Below, one piece after another: positions 5,368-7,257 of a stretch of DNA of 7,257 nt. The DNA comes from Bacteriovorax sp. GTDB taxonomy: Bacteria; Bdellovibrionota; Bacteriovoracia; Bacteriovoracales; Bacteriovoracaceae. The stretch spans positions 1-7,257 of the forward strand of contig JAURXW010000402.1 in assembly GCA_030654205.1 (NCBI GenBank), in the 5' to 3' direction. Within the stretch, counting starts at the first letter, position 1. Every line of letters begins with the position of its first letter. Position numbers and translations under genes: made by a program. Under the pieces are notes generated by a model. It was not told where the DNA came from. It ran no database searches and saw only the letters and a program-made list of their open reading frames with translations.

Positions 5368-7257
5368 ATGAACACTTACAACAAAAAGCTCTTGTTTTTA
5401 ATTTCGCTTTTATTGGTGTTGTCGAGTTGTATTGCTAACAATAAAATCCAAGTCATAATTAGTGCCAAGAAAAAAGCAGGTATCCTAAATGTTACTGTGT
5501 CTAATATAGAAATCAGAAATCATCAAATAATAATAACAGGCACTAATTTATCAAAAGTTAATGATTTTAAAATTCAAAGTAATGGGACAAGTACACAATT
5601 ACAAATTGAATCAAATAATAATTCTTCGATTGTGGCCAATACCTTAAGCAATGTAACATTTGCAGCGGGGAAAGTTTTTGACTTTATTTTATCTAGCGCA
5701 AATGCCTCCGCTTCTTTTAATGTTAATTTTTCGCTTTGTGATTCTACTCTTGGCGGGCAAGGATTTAATTGTTCTATTTCACCACAAGACAAAGAAGTTT
5801 TATCTTTTGATTTAACTTCTGGGAAATGGAGACCGCGCGCGGTGAATGGACTTTCTTATAAAGGTACTTGGAATTCAAACTCGGCCCTTCCATCTTTAAC
5901 GGGATTAATTCCAGGAGATTATTTTATTGTAAGTGTTGCCAATACCAGTCCAGTATATTTGGTTGGTGATTGGATTGTTTTAAATGATAATGGATCGACT
6001 TTTGATCGAATTATTAATTCTACTCCTTCCATTGTTACAGTTTTTGGTCGTGTGGGTGCTATTACAGGGGCCAAAAATGATTATAGCTTAACTAAAATGA
6101 GCGATGTTGATTTATTAAGCGCTACACCAAGCTCTGGTGATGTTTTAAAATTTGATGGAACTAATTGGGTTCCAGGAATCATAAGTGGCGGAGGCGGAGG
6201 AACTATTTCTAACGTCACCTCTACAGCTCCTCTTGTTGTAACTAATGGAACAACAGCTCCGGTCATATCAATGCCGGCCGCGACTACGCTGGCCAACGGT
6301 TATTTGACTTCTGCTGATTGGAATATGTTTTCTGGTAAACAGAGCTCAATCACGGCCAGTGGAAGCGGAGCACTTGATTATTATGGTGGAGATAAAACTT
6401 TTCATACATTGAATACAACTGCCGTTGTTGAAGGAACAAATTTATATTTTACCAACGCTAAGGCGCTTGGTGCTGTTCTTAATGGTTTTGATAATACCTT
6501 AGTAGGCTCCATAACTTCAGCAGATACAGTTGTTCAAGCATTTGGACGAACGCAAAAACAGATTAATAATTTATCAGGTGGTAGTTCTAATTTTTTAATT
6601 AAAAATAGTAGCGATACTATTTCAGGAACTATTTCTTTAACAAATGTTATAACAGCTTCAAGCACAGGAGATATTATAGTCAGAGATCCTCCTTTTGGAC
6701 TTACATCGGCCGTTAGTAAAACTTATGCCGATGGAAAATTAGATAAAACTACTGGTGGAAATTTATCAGGCGCCTTACAAATGAGCGCTCAAAATGAAAT
6801 TCGGTTCGCTGATAACGATTCGTCGAACTATGTTGGTCTAAAAGCCCCTGCAACAATTGCAGCGAACTTAACATGGACTTTACCAGCAGCAGATGGATCT
6901 ACAGGACAAGTTTTAACTACTGATGGAGCTGGAATTTTATCCTGGAGTTCTTCAGCAGGTTCAGGTTTACCAGCGGCCGGTGGAGCTGCGGCAGCACCAG
7001 CATACGCTTTTAGTGGTGATACGAATACTGGAATGTATTCTGCAGGAGTTGATCAAATTGGACTTGCGACAGCAGGAGTTGAAAGAGTGCATATTAATGC
7101 CAATGGAAGCGTTGGAATTGGCTCGACAACTCTTGATGCTTTTGGTGGAATTTTGGCTAAGGGCGATTATCTAACGGGGCCGCTGTTAACTGAAGTTGGA
7201 GTTGGTACAAAATTAATTTGGTATCCTAAAAAAGCATCTTTCAGAGCAGGGATGACC
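5368..7257 (+). CDS. Tail-fibre/adhesin-like surface lipoprotein, N-terminal 630 residues
   Basis: The frame stays open for 630 codons and runs off the window, so the 3' end is missing. ATG at 5368 follows a weak AGG (5358-5360). Residues 1-21 are a lipoprotein signal (KK, hydrophobic core, VLSS-Cys21), so the mature protein should be lipid-anchored. After a globular-looking part (about 25-150, with Cys124 and Cys135) come modules familiar from phage tail fibres and large bacterial surface proteins: YKGTWNSN...GDYFIVSV (164-190), VTVFGRVGAITG...DYSL (223-241), SGDVLKFDGTNWVPG (256-270), a Gly5 linker (274-278), STAPLVVTNGTTAPVIS...ANGYLTSADWNMFSGKQ (285-325), EGTNLYFTNAKA (355-366), TWTLPAADGSTGQVLTTDGAG (502-522) and FSGDTNTGMYSAGVDQIGLAT...VERVHINANGSVGIG (548-585). 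The end (GTKLIWYPKKASFRAG, 613-628) resembles lead-ins to YadA-type head repeats. In this class a trimeric fibre and a C-terminal S74-type chaperone often follow; neither can be seen here. The likely role is attachment or surface display. Confidence 0.87.
   Translation, partial: MNTYNKKLLFLISLLLVLSSCIANNKIQVIISAKKKAGILNVTVSNIEIRNHQIIITGTNLSKVNDFKIQSNGTSTQLQIESNNNSSIVANTLSNVTFAAGKVFDFILSSANASASFNVNFSLCDSTLGGQGFNCSISPQDKEVLSFDLTSGKWRPRAVNGLSYKGTWNSNSALPSLTGLIPGDYFIVSVANTSPVYLVGDWIVLNDNGSTFDRIINSTPSIVTVFGRVGAITGAKNDYSLTKMSDVDLLSATPSSGDVLKFDGTNWVPGIISGGGGGTISNVTSTAPLVVTNGTTAPVISMPAATTLANGYLTSADWNMFSGKQSSITASGSGALDYYGGDKTFHTLNTTAVVEGTNLYFTNAKALGAVLNGFDNTLVGSITSADTVVQAFGRTQKQINNLSGGSSNFLIKNSSDTISGTISLTNVITASSTGDIIVRDPPFGLTSAVSKTYADGKLDKTTGGNLSGALQMSAQNEIRFADNDSSNYVGLKAPATIAANLTWTLPAADGSTGQVLTTDGAGILSWSSSAGSGLPAAGGAAAAPAYAFSGDTNTGMYSAGVDQIGLATAGVERVHINANGSVGIGSTTLDAFGGILAKGDYLTGPLLTEVGVGTKLIWYPKKASFRAGMT

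Noticed and set aside
5574..7174. Short frames at 5574-5792 (-), 6081-6296 (-) and 6923-7174 (+)
   Set aside because: All lie inside the continuous lipoprotein frame from 5368, which has recognisable fibre motifs throughout.

Overview
This is an AT-rich bacterial window (roughly one-third G+C by eye) with Shine-Dalgarno-led genes, short intergenic spacers and several secreted or lipid-anchored proteins. The best guess at the source is the Bdellovibrionota (Bdellovibrio/Bacteriovorax-like predatory bacteria or relatives). That rests on the low G+C, Pro-rich periplasmic proteins, and a long lipoprotein built from phage-tail-fibre-like segments. It is an inference from style, not from a marker gene.

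Layout: (1) 1-432, + strand, the C-terminal 143 codons of an unrecognised gene entering from the left. (2) 494-793, +, a small secreted Met/His-rich protein with four regularly spaced cysteines. (3) 819-855, a strong hairpin between convergent genes. (4) 864-1994, -, an exported protein with a Pro/Arg tandem-repeat spacer coded by 12-bp DNA repeats. (5) 2154-2729, -, a 191-residue histidine kinase or phosphotransferase with no sensor domain and a Spo0B/CitA-like H-box. (6) 2730-2936, a divergent control region with helically phased TAATCAT repeats and an AGATTC/GAATCT palindrome. (7) 2937-5183, +, a single 748-residue polypeptide joining both subunits of adenosylcobalamin-dependent ethanolamine ammonia-lyase (EutB then EutC). 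(8) 5184-5367, an AT-rich spacer with a weak terminator-like hairpin and a promoter. (9) 5368-7257, +, an unfinished lipoprotein gene with tail-fibre and adhesin-like segments that runs off the right end.

The most notable item is the one-chain EutBC enzyme. It carries the active-site residues expected of EutB but has no eutA reactivase, ethanolamine transporter or microcompartment gene beside it. Its divergent neighbour is a minimal signalling kinase, so the two may share control, but nothing in the sequence proves this. In a predator, ethanolamine could come from prey phosphatidylethanolamine (inference). The other proteins belong to the cell envelope and surface. No tRNA, rRNA, CRISPR array, transposase or insertion sequence was seen.
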